Of a DNA stretch of 13,369 nt, positions 5,378-13,316 are shown one piece after another (the first letter of the stretch is position 1; every line of letters begins with the position of its first letter). A program made the translations under genes and the position numbers. The stretch spans positions 1 to 13,369 of the forward strand of contig CBFHZM010000054.1 of the NCBI GenBank assembly GCA_965660195.1, read 5' to 3'. Below the pieces are notes generated by a model. The model was not told the origin of the DNA and searched no databases. It saw nothing but the letters and a program-made list of their open reading frames with translations. The stretch is from JAYODZ01 sp965660195. Lineage in GTDB: Bacteria; Pseudomonadota; Alphaproteobacteria; RS24.

Positions 5378-8172
5378 TGCTCTGTTTCGCTCTCTTCTGC
5401 TTCATCTTGCGACGTATCCCCGATCCGAACAACCGACATCACGCGGGCGTCATCTTCAGTTTTGAAAATCGTTACCCCTTGCGTGTTCCGTCCCGCGATC
5501 CTTACATCAGCCACCATCGTCCGTATCAACGTCCCGCCATTTGTAACCAACATGATTTGATCACTACTTTCTACAGGAAATGCGGCGATAAGTTGACCAT
5601 TTCGCTTTGTCACGGTCATAGCAATAATACCCTTGCCGCCACGGCCCGAGACCCGATACTCATACGCAGATGAACGCTTGCCGAAGCCGTTTTCACTAAC
5701 TGTCAGAATAAATTCCTCATTCGCCCCCATCAGTGCATATTGCTCGGGAGACAAATTGGCTTCTGCTTCGCCTTCTTCACTGGCATCTTCATCAATGGTG
5801 ACCTCAAGATCAGAGGCCTCTTCTCCGCTAGCGCGGCGAATAGCGCTAGCCTGTTTTAGATAAGTCGCCCGTTCGGCTGGCGAAGCCTCGCTATGACGTA
5901 AGATCGCCATAGAGATAACTTGACTGTCATCGGCCAGCTTAATCCCGCGCACACCGGTAGAATTACGACTGCGGAACACCCGAACAGTGGTTACCGGGAA
6001 GCGGATACAGCGACCGTCAGATGCGGTCAGCAGCACATCATGGTCATCGGTACAAATATCGACGCCGATAATCACCTCGCCGGCTTCCGGTTTCATCGCA
6101 ATTTTGCCGTTACGGTTAATTTGAACGAAATCAGACAGATCATTGCGGCGGACATTGCCGAGACTGGTGGCAAACATGACATGGAGATCGCCCCAACGCT
6201 CTTCATCGGACGGTAATGCCATAACGGCGGCCAATGTTTCACCTTCGGACAGCGGCAGCAAATTGACCAAGGCTTTTCCCCGAGCTTGCGGATTGCCGAC
6301 TGGTAGGTGCCAGACCTTTAGCTTGTAGACCATGCCTGTGGTCGTAAAGAACAAGATCGACTGGTGCGTATTGGCGACAAATAAGCGGACGACAAAGTCC
6401 TCGTCCTTCGTCGACATGCCCGAACGCCCCTTGCCGCCACGCTTCTGCGCGCGATAGGTCGACAACGGCACCCGTTTTACATAGCCTGCGTGGCTCACCG
6501 TGACGACCATATCTTCTTGCGGGATGAGTGACTCGTCATCCATCTCGCCATCATCTTCTAAAATTTCTGTGCGGCGCGGCGTGGCAAACTCATCTTTGCT
6601 CTCTTTTAACTCGCCACGGATAATGTCGAGCAAACGCGGGCGGCTTCGCAAAATATCGAGTAGATCACTGATTTGCTCACCCAATTGCTTTAATTCATCG
6701 CCGATTTCATCGCGCCCCATGGCGGTCAACCGTTGCAAGCGCAATTCCAGGATGGCGCGAGCTTGCGCCTCGCTCAGGCGATACGTGCCGTCTTCATTGA
6801 TCCGGTGTAGCGGATCATCGATTAGATTAATCAGAGCTTCGATATCGCGCGCTGGCCAAAGGCGTGACATCAACTCTTCGCGCGCAGCCTTTGGTGATAC
6901 TGCGCCACGGATTAAGGCTATAACCGCATCAATATTAGTTACGGCAATCGCGAGACCAACCAAAACATGCGCTCGATCGCGGGCCTTCCCAAGATCAAAT
7001 TTGCAGCGCCGCGTCACTACCTCTTCGCGGAATTCAAGAAACGCCCGCAACATCTCGCGCACGTTCATGAGTTGTGGGCGGCCACCGCGCAGAGCCAGCA
7101 TGTTTGCACCAAAGCTGGTCTGCAATTGCGAGTATCGGTACAACTGATTGAGGACAACATCACCCATGGCATCGCGCTTAAGCTCAACAACGACCCGCAT
7201 ACCATCGCGATCAGACTCGTCGCGCAGATCGGAAATACCCTCGATCGTCTTGTCGCGCACTAAATCTGCTATCCGCTCAATCATCGATGTCTTGTTCACC
7301 TGATAAGGTATCTCGGTGATAATGATGGCCTCGCGATCTTTACGAATGGTCTCAATTCTCGCACGGCCGCGCATAACGATCGAGCCACGCCCTGTCATGA
7401 CAGCACTTTTCGGCCCGTTACGACCCAAAATAAAACCGCCCGTTGGAAAGTCTGGCCCAGGGACAATTTGCAATAAATCTTCGTCGCTCAGTGCAGGGTC
7501 ATCAATCAGCGCCAAACACGCATCGACCACCTCGCCAAGATTATGCGGCGGCACATTCGTCGCCATCCCGACAGCGATACCATTACCACCATTGACCAAC
7601 AGATTAGGAAAGCGCGCGGGCAGAACCGTTGGCTCGCGCTCCGAATTATCATAATTGTCTTGGAAGTCGACCGTATTCTTATCGATATCGCTCAGCAAAA
7701 ACTGTGCGGGCTTGGCCATGCGAACTTCGGTATAGCGCATAGCTGCCGGCGGATCACCGTCGACTGAACCAAAATTACCCTGTCCGTCGAGCAAGGGTAA
7801 GCGCATGGAAAAATCCTGCGCCATACGTACCAAAGCGTCGTAAATCGATTGATCACCATGAGGGTGATATTTACCGATCACATCACCGACAACGCGGGCT
7901 GATTTACGATAGGGTTTATTATACTCGTAGCCATTCTCATGCATCGAGAACAAAATTCGGCGATGTACGGGCTTCAAACCATCGCGCACATCGGGGAGCG
8001 CACGGCTGACGATCACGCTCATGGCGTAATCGAGATAACTGCTCTTCATTTCGTCTTCGAGCAAAATTGGACTGATGTCGCCTTCCGCCACGAAAGGCGC
8101 GACAGGGGTATCTGCTGGCGGCGACGTTTCGCCAGCTTCTACAACGTCATCATCATCGGGCGTATCGTCCAC
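5374..8172 (-). CDS. gyrA: DNA gyrase subunit A
   Basis: The 932-residue GyrA subunit cleaves and religates DNA in the A2B2 gyrase, introducing negative supercoils. The catalytic tyrosine is Y147 in AAMRYTE (E. coli Y122; offset 25 because of an acidic, Pro-rich N-terminal extension of about 25 residues). The quinolone-determining segment reads HPHGDQSIYD (103-112): Q108 replaces E. coli S83, while D112 equals D87. The breakage-reunion domain runs to about 535, followed by the beta-pinwheel. The GyrA box QKRGGKG at 576-582 separates it from ParC. An acidic insert at about 781-810 interrupts the pinwheel, and the C-terminus is an acidic tail (about 919-932). The start is a GTG at 8172, immediately preceded by an in-frame TGA; no ATG occurs before residue 42, inside the conserved region. 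The ribosome-binding site is weak (AAGAAAG). A promoter lies 35-64 nt upstream. Confidence 0.98.
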   Translation of the reverse strand: MDDTPDDDDVVEAGETSPPADTPVAPFVAEGDISPILLEDEMKSSYLDYAMSVIVSRALPDVRDGLKPVHRRILFSMHENGYEYNKPYRKSARVVGDVIGKYHPHGDQSIYDALVRMAQDFSMRLPLLDGQGNFGSVDGDPPAAMRYTEVRMAKPAQFLLSDIDKNTVDFQDNYDNSEREPTVLPARFPNLLVNGGNGIAVGMATNVPPHNLGEVVDACLALIDDPALSDEDLLQIVPGPDFPTGGFILGRNGPKSAVMTGRGSIVMRGRARIETIRKDREAIIITEIPYQVNKTSMIERIADLVRDKTIEGISDLRDESDRDGMRVVVELKRDAMGDVVLNQLYRYSQLQTSFGANMLALRGGRPQLMNVREMLRAFLEFREEVVTRRCKFDLGKARDRAHVLVGLAIAVTNIDAVIALIRGAVSPKAAREELMSRLWPARDIEALINLIDDPLHRINEDGTYRLSEAQARAILELRLQRLTAMGRDEIGDELKQLGEQISDLLDILRSRPRLLDIIRGELKESKDEFATPRRTEILEDDGEMDDESLIPQEDMVVTVSHAGYVKRVPLSTYRAQKRGGKGRSGMSTKDEDFVVRLFVANTHQSILFFTTTGMVYKLKVWHLPVGNPQARGKALVNLLPLSEGETLAAVMALPSDEERWGDLHVMFATSLGNVRRNDLSDFVQINRNGKIAMKPEAGEVIIGVDICTDDHDVLLTASDGRCIRFPVTTVRVFRSRNSTGVRGIKLADDSQVISMAILRHSEASPAERATYLKQASAIRRASGEEASDLEVTIDEDASEEGEAEANLSPEQYALMGANEEFILTVSENGFGKRSSAYEYRVSGRGGKGIIAMTVTKRNGQLIAAFPVESSDQIMLVTNGGTLIRTMVADVRIAGRNTQGVTIFKTEDDARVMSVVRIGDTSQDEAEESETEQ

Positions 8173-8206
8173 TCAACTGCTTTCTTAATTGCTGAAGATC
8201 GACTTA

Positions 8207-8236
8207 ATTATACCTGCAAGAGCATATGAGTCGCAA
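8207..8236 (-). promoter_or_regulatory. Sigma70-type promoter for the gyrA operon
   Basis: On the minus strand, TTGCGA (8231-8236, 4/6 to the -35 consensus TTGACA with the key TTG kept) and TATAAT (8207-8212, perfect -10) are separated by 18 nt. Transcription would begin near 8200 and leave a leader of roughly 28 nt before the gyrA GTG. It is the only strong promoter I see ahead of the gyrA-coaD-cyclophilin-queA-tgt run, which has no other intergenic space large enough for one. The boxes are seen in the sequence; activity is inferred. Confidence 0.6.
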
Positions 8237-8271
8237 CCGAAACGGCGCATTTCTAGCCGAAAAGCGATATA

Positions 8272-8287
8272 AAATATATATATATTT
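8272..8287. repeat. 16-bp AT palindrome between ssb and gyrA
   Basis: AAATATATATATATTT is a perfect 16-bp inverted repeat made only of A and T. It lies 14 nt beyond the ssb stop and about 36 nt upstream of the -35 box of the gyrA promoter. It could be a low-melting, easily unwound element, a protein site, or part of a weak ssb terminator. The gyrA promoter is often supercoiling-sensitive in other bacteria, but the sequence does not settle the role here. Confidence 0.4.
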
Positions 8288-8301
8288 CAGAGGCTTAAAT
8301 A

Positions 8302-8745
8302 TTAAAAGGGGATATCGTCGTCGATGCCGCTATCGCCGCCTTTATTGGCTATAAATTCGCCGCCGCCACCGCTTGAAATAGCGTCCCCACCACCACGCGT
8401 ATCGAGCATGGTTAATGTTCCACCATAGTTTTGTAATACGATTTCCGTGGTGTAACGGTCATTACCATTATCATCTTGCCATTTGCGCGTTTGCAGCTGT
8501 CCCTCGATATAGACTTTCGAGCCTTTCTTAAGATATTGCTCGGCAATCCGGCACAAACCCTCGGAAAACAGCACGACACGATGCCATTCGGTTTTTTCGC
8601 GTCGCTCTCCGCTCGCCTTATCGCGCCAGTTCTCGCTGGTGGCCACACTTAGGTTGACCACGGGACGGCCATCTTTTGTCTGACGAACGTCTGGGTCAGC
8701 CCCCAAATTACCAACCAATATCACTTTATTCACGCTTCCAGCCAT
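8302..8745 (-). CDS. ssb: Single-stranded DNA-binding protein
   Basis: A 147-residue SSB that coats single-stranded DNA during replication, recombination and repair. The OB-fold covers about 1-113, with DNA-stacking aromatics W40, W54 and F60 at the same positions as in E. coli SSB and W89 near E. coli W88. A short Gly-rich linker (117-140) leads to the acidic tip IDDDIPF, the docking peptide for repair and replication partners. The linker is shorter than in many homologues, so the protein is on the small side. The ATG at 8745 has an ideal AAGGAG (8753-8758) with a 7-nt spacer, among the strongest ribosome-binding sites in the window, in line with an abundant protein. It diverges from uvrA across a region of about 190 nt. 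Gene gyrA follows 129 nt downstream on the same strand. Confidence 0.97.
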   Translation of the reverse strand: MAGSVNKVILVGNLGADPDVRQTKDGRPVVNLSVATSENWRDKASGERREKTEWHRVVLFSEGLCRIAEQYLKKGSKVYIEGQLQTRKWQDDNGNDRYTTEIVLQNYGGTLTMLDTRGGGDAISSGGGGEFIANKGGDSGIDDDIPF

Positions 8746-8791
8746 GATTCGTCTCCTTAGTTAGCCCTACATTAAACAAGTGACGCTTCCC

Positions 8792-8821
8792 TGCCCATGC
8801 TCTCAGCCATGGGTATTTTTT
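8792..8821 (+). terminator. Hairpin followed by T-run in the ssb-uvrA divergent region
   Basis: CCCATG (8794-8799) pairs with CATGGG (8808-8813) around an 8-nt loop, extendable by a G-T and a T-A pair, and is followed by six T (8816-8821) on the plus strand. This is the shape of a short intrinsic terminator. No plus-strand gene lies just upstream for it to end. It could block antisense transcripts leaving the ssb promoter region, or attenuate a longer uvrA transcript. On the minus strand the same hairpin falls in the ssb leader, without a T-run. Confidence 0.3.
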
Positions 8822-8828
8822 ATTGCTG

Positions 8829-8856
8829 TGGACAAGTTCGGTGTTTTACCTATTTT
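8829..8856 (+). promoter_or_regulatory. Possible weak uvrA promoter
   Basis: TGGACA (8829-8834, 5/6 to the -35 consensus) and TATTTT (8851-8856, 4/6 to the -10) are 16 nt apart, directing transcription toward uvrA with a start near 8863. I find no alphaproteobacterial LexA box (direct repeat GTTC-N7-GTTC); a lone GTTC half-site is at 8836-8839. The match is weak, so this is a tentative placement. Confidence 0.3.
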
Positions 8857-8934
8857 CTCATATACGCCAGATAGCAGGCCATGCATTTTGTGTCGCATGG
8901 ACGCACGACCCAGGCCGAATTAGATAAATGGATC

Positions 8935-11901
8935 ATGACAAAATCGAAACCACCGGCGCCCACGAGGCAATTAAAGCAAATCGTAATTTCAGGTGCTCGC
9001 GAGCATAATCTGAAGAATATTTCGCTGTCGCTGCCCCGCGATGAGCTGATCGTCATCACCGGTCTGTCGGGATCCGGGAAAAGCTCGCTGGCTTTCGACA
9101 CCATCTATGCCGAGGGTCAACGACGCTATGTTGAGAGCCTGTCGGCCTATGCGCGGCAATTTCTTGAGCTTATGCAGAAGCCCGATGTCGATCAGATTGA
9201 TGGTCTGTCGCCCGCGATCTCAATCGAACAAAAAACGACGTCGCGTAATCCTCGCTCGACGGTTGGAACCGTCACCGAAATTTACGATTATTTGCGCCTG
9301 CTCTATGCCCGCGTTGGTATCCCTTATTCACCCGCCACAGGATTGCCGATCGAAAGCCAGACGGTTAGCCAAATGGTCGATAAAATTATGGCGCTGCCAG
9401 AGGGGACACGCGCTTACCTATTGGCACCTATCGTGCGCGGACGCAAAGGCGAGTATCGTAAGGATTTCCTTGAGCTTCAGAAACGTGGCTTCCAACGCGT
9501 TAAAGTTGACGGAGCGTTTTACGAAATCACCGAGGTTCCTACCCTCGATAAAAAAATCAAGCATGATATTGATGTTGTGGTCGACCGCTTAGTGGTGAAA
9601 CCCGACCTCGGCAATCGTGTCGCCGACTCGGTTGAAATCGCCCTCCAGTTGACGGACGGTATTGCAGGGCTCGAGCTGGCTGATGACAAGGATGCGCCGC
9701 GACTGATTTTTTCGTCGCGATTTGCCTGTCCAGTTTCCGGCTTTACGATTGATGAAATCGAACCGCGGTTATTTTCGTTTAACAACCCCTATGGGGCTTG
9801 CCCCGCTTGCGATGGTTTGGGCACGCAATTTTTTATTGATCCCGCCGCCGTGGTCCCCGATGCCGGCCTCTCGCTTCGCAAAGGCGCATTAGCGCCATGG
9901 TCGCGCACCTCCTCACCCTACTATACGCAAACGCTCGAAAGCTTGGCCAAGCATTATAATTTCTCCATGGCGACGCCTTGGCACGAATTAGCCGAAGCCG
10001 AACGCCAGATTCTACTGTATGGCAGCGGGAGTGAAGAAATTCGCTTCACATATGATGATGGTGTTCGCAGTTTCACAACCAAAAAAGCCTTCGAGGGCGT
10101 AATTCCCAATCTCGAACGCAGATACCGCGAGACCGACAGCAACTGGGCGCGCGAAGAAATCGAAAAATTTCAATCGGTCACGCATTGCGAGACATGCAGT
10201 GGCTACCGCCTAAAAGCCGAAGCTCTGTCGGTTAAAATTAATGGCCTGCATATTGGCGAGGTGGTTAATCAATCGATTAAGGACATCGCTATCTGGTTTG
10301 ATGCACTCGAGAAAAAACTTACGCGGAAGCAAAAGGAAATCGCCACCCGTATTTTACGCGAAATCAGAGAGCGGCTGAGGTTTCTCAATGATGTCGGGCT
10401 AGACTATCTGTCGCTATCGCGTAATGCCGGGACACTTTCAGGCGGTGAGAGCCAACGTATTCGTCTCGCATCGCAAATCGGGTCTGGCTTAACCGGCGTG
10501 CTATATGTGCTCGATGAGCCTAGCATCGGCTTGCATCAACGCGACAATGCGCGTTTGCTCGATACACTGGTACATCTGCGCGATCTGGGTAATACGGTGA
10601 TTGTCGTCGAACATGACGAGGACGCCATCATGGCTGCCGATTATGTCGTCGATATTGGTCCCGGTGCAGGTGTCCATGGCGGGCATGTCGTGGCCGCTGG
10701 TACGCCGAAAGACATTATCGAAAATGCCGACAGCCTGACGGGGCAATATCTTAAAGGCACACAAGCCGTCGCTATACCCGAAAAGCGACGGCCAATTTCA
10801 CCCAAGAAACGCATCCACGTGAAAGGCGCGCGCGGCAACAATTTGCAGAATGTTTCTGTAGATCTACCACTTGGAACCTTCACCTGTGTTACTGGTGTTT
10901 CCGGCAGCGGCAAGTCAACCCTGTTGCTAGATACGATCTACACCGCACTATCGCGCCGTTTGAACAATAGCCGCAACGTTCCAGCTGAACACGATGCCAT
11001 TGAGGGTGCAGAATATCTCGACAAAATCATTGATATCGACCAGTCGCCAATTGGCCGCACACCGCGCTCTAACCCAGCCACCTATACAGGTGCCTTTACG
11101 CCAATCCGAGAATGGTTCGCTGGCCTCCCGGAAGCGCGCACGCGCGGCTATAAGCCCGGGCGTTTTTCCTTTAATGTGAAAGGTGGGCGCTGCGAGGCGT
11201 GCCAAGGCGATGGCGTAATAAAAATTGAAATGCACTTTCTGCCCGATGTTTATGTGCAGTGCGATAGCTGCCACGGTCAACGCTATAATCGCGAGACTTT
11301 GGAGGTAACTTTCAAGGACAAGAATATAGCGCAAGTACTTGATATGACGGTCGATGAGGCCTGCGGATTTTTTAAAGCCGTGCCGCTTATTCGCGAGAAA
11401 ATGGAGACGCTGCAGCGCGTCGGTTTGGGCTATATAAAGGTAGGCCAGCAAGCCACGACCTTGTCGGGCGGTGAGGCCCAGCGCGTCAAACTCGCTAAGG
11501 AGTTATCGCGGCGGGCGACTGGACGTACGCTCTACATTCTTGATGAACCGACGACGGGTCTACATTTTCATGATGTCCGAAAGCTTCTCGATGTCTTGCA
11601 TGAGCTGGTAGATCAAGGCAATACCGTGGCCGTTATCGAGCACAATTTGGAAGTCATCAAAACTGCCGATTGGATTATTGATGTTGGCCCCGAAGGTGGC
11701 GATGGCGGTGGCAAGATTGTAGCCACGGGCACACCCGAAGATATTGCCAGCTGCCGCGATAGCCACACCGGCGCTTTCTTAAAAAAGATGTTTACCCAAC
11801 GCAGTCACCAAACCGCAACAAAACCAGAAAAAGCCGCAAAGACCACTAAAGCAAAAACCGCCAGAGCAAAGACTTCGAAAAAAGCTAAGGCGGCAGAATA
11901 A
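8935..11901 (+). CDS. uvrA: UvrABC excision nuclease subunit A
   Basis: UvrA is the damage-sensing ATPase of nucleotide excision repair; its dimer loads UvrB at lesions. Two ABC modules are complete in the 988 residues from this start: Walker A GLSGSGKS (43-50) and GVSGSGKS (654-661), signatures LSGGE (501-505, 843-847), and Walker B regions VLDEPS (525-530) and ILDEPTTGL (868-876). Zinc modules: C418/C421, and C753/C756 with C776/C779, are intact. The first one is C265-P-V-S268 with C289/C292, so one of its cysteines is serine. A Lys/Ala/Thr-rich tail (about 957-988) extends past the usual end. The start is uncertain: an in-frame ATG at 8881 adds 18 residues; neither has a good Shine-Dalgarno sequence. 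I prefer 8935 because the N-terminus then begins 19 residues before the conserved GAREHNLKN block. Gene trmFO follows after 20 nt. Confidence 0.97.
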   Translation: MTKSKPPAPTRQLKQIVISGAREHNLKNISLSLPRDELIVITGLSGSGKSSLAFDTIYAEGQRRYVESLSAYARQFLELMQKPDVDQIDGLSPAISIEQKTTSRNPRSTVGTVTEIYDYLRLLYARVGIPYSPATGLPIESQTVSQMVDKIMALPEGTRAYLLAPIVRGRKGEYRKDFLELQKRGFQRVKVDGAFYEITEVPTLDKKIKHDIDVVVDRLVVKPDLGNRVADSVEIALQLTDGIAGLELADDKDAPRLIFSSRFACPVSGFTIDEIEPRLFSFNNPYGACPACDGLGTQFFIDPAAVVPDAGLSLRKGALAPWSRTSSPYYTQTLESLAKHYNFSMATPWHELAEAERQILLYGSGSEEIRFTYDDGVRSFTTKKAFEGVIPNLERRYRETDSNWAREEIEKFQSVTHCETCSGYRLKAEALSVKINGLHIGEVVNQSIKDIAIWFDALEKKLTRKQKEIATRILREIRERLRFLNDVGLDYLSLSRNAGTLSGGESQRIRLASQIGSGLTGVLYVLDEPSIGLHQRDNARLLDTLVHLRDLGNTVIVVEHDEDAIMAADYVVDIGPGAGVHGGHVVAAGTPKDIIENADSLTGQYLKGTQAVAIPEKRRPISPKKRIHVKGARGNNLQNVSVDLPLGTFTCVTGVSGSGKSTLLLDTIYTALSRRLNNSRNVPAEHDAIEGAEYLDKIIDIDQSPIGRTPRSNPATYTGAFTPIREWFAGLPEARTRGYKPGRFSFNVKGGRCEACQGDGVIKIEMHFLPDVYVQCDSCHGQRYNRETLEVTFKDKNIAQVLDMTVDEACGFFKAVPLIREKMETLQRVGLGYIKVGQQATTLSGGEAQRVKLAKELSRRATGRTLYILDEPTTGLHFHDVRKLLDVLHELVDQGNTVAVIEHNLEVIKTADWIIDVGPEGGDGGGKIVATGTPEDIASCRDSHTGAFLKKMFTQRSHQTATKPEKAAKTTKAKTARAKTSKKAKAAE

Positions 11902-11921
11902 TTAAGGCATCAAACAAAACG

Positions 11922-13316
11922 ATGAGCGCACATCAAGTCAGGATTATTGGTGGTGGCCTCGCAGGCTCCGAAGCCGCATGGCAAATTGCCGAAGCAGGCT
12001 TCAACGTCGAGCTTTTCGAAATGCGCCCGACCCGAACCACCGACGCGCATGTGACCCAAAATCTGGCCGAACTGGTTTGTTCCAATTCATTCCGCTCCGA
12101 TGATGCCGAGACCAATGCCGTGGGTGTGCTACATCGCGAGCTGCGTTTGGCGGGGTCTTTGATTATGGCCTGCGCCGATAAACATCGATTGCCGGCCGGC
12201 GCGGCCCTCGCGGTCGATCGGGAGGGGTTTTCAGCCACCGTCACGCAGACTATCGAGGAGCACCCGCGCATTACCGTTAAGCGCGAAGAGGTCTCAACCG
12301 TACCGCAAGTCGGACGGCCAACAATTATCGCAACGGGCCCCTTAACTTCTGATGCCCTCTCGCGCTTTATCGGTCAGCAAACTGGGGCTGATAAGCTGGC
12401 CTTTTTTGATGCGATTGCGCCGATTATTTACCGCGACAGTATCGATATGTCGGTATGTTGGGAGCAGTCGCGCTACGACAAGGTCGGTCCCGGTGGCAAC
12501 GGCAAAGATTATATCAATTGCCCCATGACCAAGGCGCAATATGAAGCATTTATTGAGGCCCTATTAGCTTCCGAGAAAACTGACTTTAAGGACTGGGAAG
12601 ATAACACACCGTATTTCAATGGTTGCTTGCCGATTGAAGTGATGGCGGTGCGCGGCGTGGAAACCTTACGCCATGGGCCAATGAAGCCACGCGGCCTGAC
12701 AAACGCCCATAAGCCCGAAGAAAAACCTTATGCCGTGGTGCAGTTGCGGCAAGATAATGCTCTCGGCACGCTCTACAATATGGTGGGATTTCAGACCAAG
12801 CTTAAATATGCTGCGCAAACTGACGTGTTTAAGCTTATCCCAGGGCTTGAAAATGCACGCTTCGCGCGACTGGGTGGCCTGCACCGCAACACCTTCCTGA
12901 ACAGCCCAACGCTTTTAACCCCCGATTTACGACTGCGCTCGAACCCGCAACTTCGTTTTGCCGGCCAGATCACCGGCGTCGAAGGCTACGTTGAAAGCAC
13001 CGTGATTGGCCTGCTGGCCGGACTGTTTACGATCGCCGAGCTGCGGCAAAGCGATTACCCACTTCCGCCCATCACCACTGCCTTTGGCGCCCTTTTGGCC
13101 CATATTACGCAGCATGCCACTAGCGAGACTTTCCAGCCAATGAATATCAATTTCGGGCTGATGCCGCCGCCTGAGGCCGAGGATATTGCGCCGGCCCGTA
13201 ACGCTGATGGCACCACCGCTAAGGGCAAAATTAAATATCGATTAAAGAAACAGAACCGACAAACTGCGTATAGCCGCCGCGCGGCGCAAGATTTCGATAC
13301 CTGGTTTAAATCTTAA
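11922..13316 (+). CDS. trmFO: Folate-dependent tRNA (uracil-54-C5)-methyltransferase
   Basis: TrmFO makes 5-methyluridine at position 54 in the tRNA T-loop, taking the methylene group from 5,10-methylenetetrahydrofolate and reducing it through FAD. It contrasts with the SAM-dependent TrmA. Seen in the 464-residue protein: the N-terminal dinucleotide-binding motif IIGGGLAGSEAA (8-19) ending in an acidic residue at E33, C53 in LVCSNSFRSD (C53 in B. subtilis TrmFO), and the second catalytic-region Cys C235 in YFNGCLPIE (B. subtilis C226). Further family blocks are LVDREG-like ALAVDREGF (95-103), GPMKPRGL (from about 252) and the C-terminal QITGVEGYVES. The length is slightly above the approximately 435 of short homologues, with a basic C-terminus. 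The ATG at 11922 has only a distant AAGG, so translation may rely on coupling with uvrA. Confidence 0.96.
   Translation: MSAHQVRIIGGGLAGSEAAWQIAEAGFNVELFEMRPTRTTDAHVTQNLAELVCSNSFRSDDAETNAVGVLHRELRLAGSLIMACADKHRLPAGAALAVDREGFSATVTQTIEEHPRITVKREEVSTVPQVGRPTIIATGPLTSDALSRFIGQQTGADKLAFFDAIAPIIYRDSIDMSVCWEQSRYDKVGPGGNGKDYINCPMTKAQYEAFIEALLASEKTDFKDWEDNTPYFNGCLPIEVMAVRGVETLRHGPMKPRGLTNAHKPEEKPYAVVQLRQDNALGTLYNMVGFQTKLKYAAQTDVFKLIPGLENARFARLGGLHRNTFLNSPTLLTPDLRLRSNPQLRFAGQITGVEGYVESTVIGLLAGLFTIAELRQSDYPLPPITTAFGALLAHITQHATSETFQPMNINFGLMPPPEAEDIAPARNADGTTAKGKIKYRLKKQNRQTAYSRRAAQDFDTWFKS

Noticed and set aside
6500..7147. A 215-codon open frame on the plus strand within gyrA
   Set aside because: It is antisense to the conserved GyrA core, is dominated by Ser/Arg as expected from the complement of gyrA codons, shows no family motif and has no ribosome-binding site.
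8239..8258. Short inverted repeat CGGC/GCCG after ssb as an intrinsic terminator
   Set aside because: The stem is only 4 bp with a 9-nt loop and no clean T-run follows, so it is not convincing.
8836..8850. Possible LexA (SOS) box GTTC-N7-TACC upstream of uvrA
   Set aside because: The second half does not match GTTC, so it falls short of the alphaproteobacterial direct-repeat consensus. I note only a half-site.
10948..11451. A 167-codon open frame on the minus strand within uvrA
   Set aside because: It lies wholly opposite the second ABC module of UvrA, which is conserved at protein level; the antisense product resembles no family I know.
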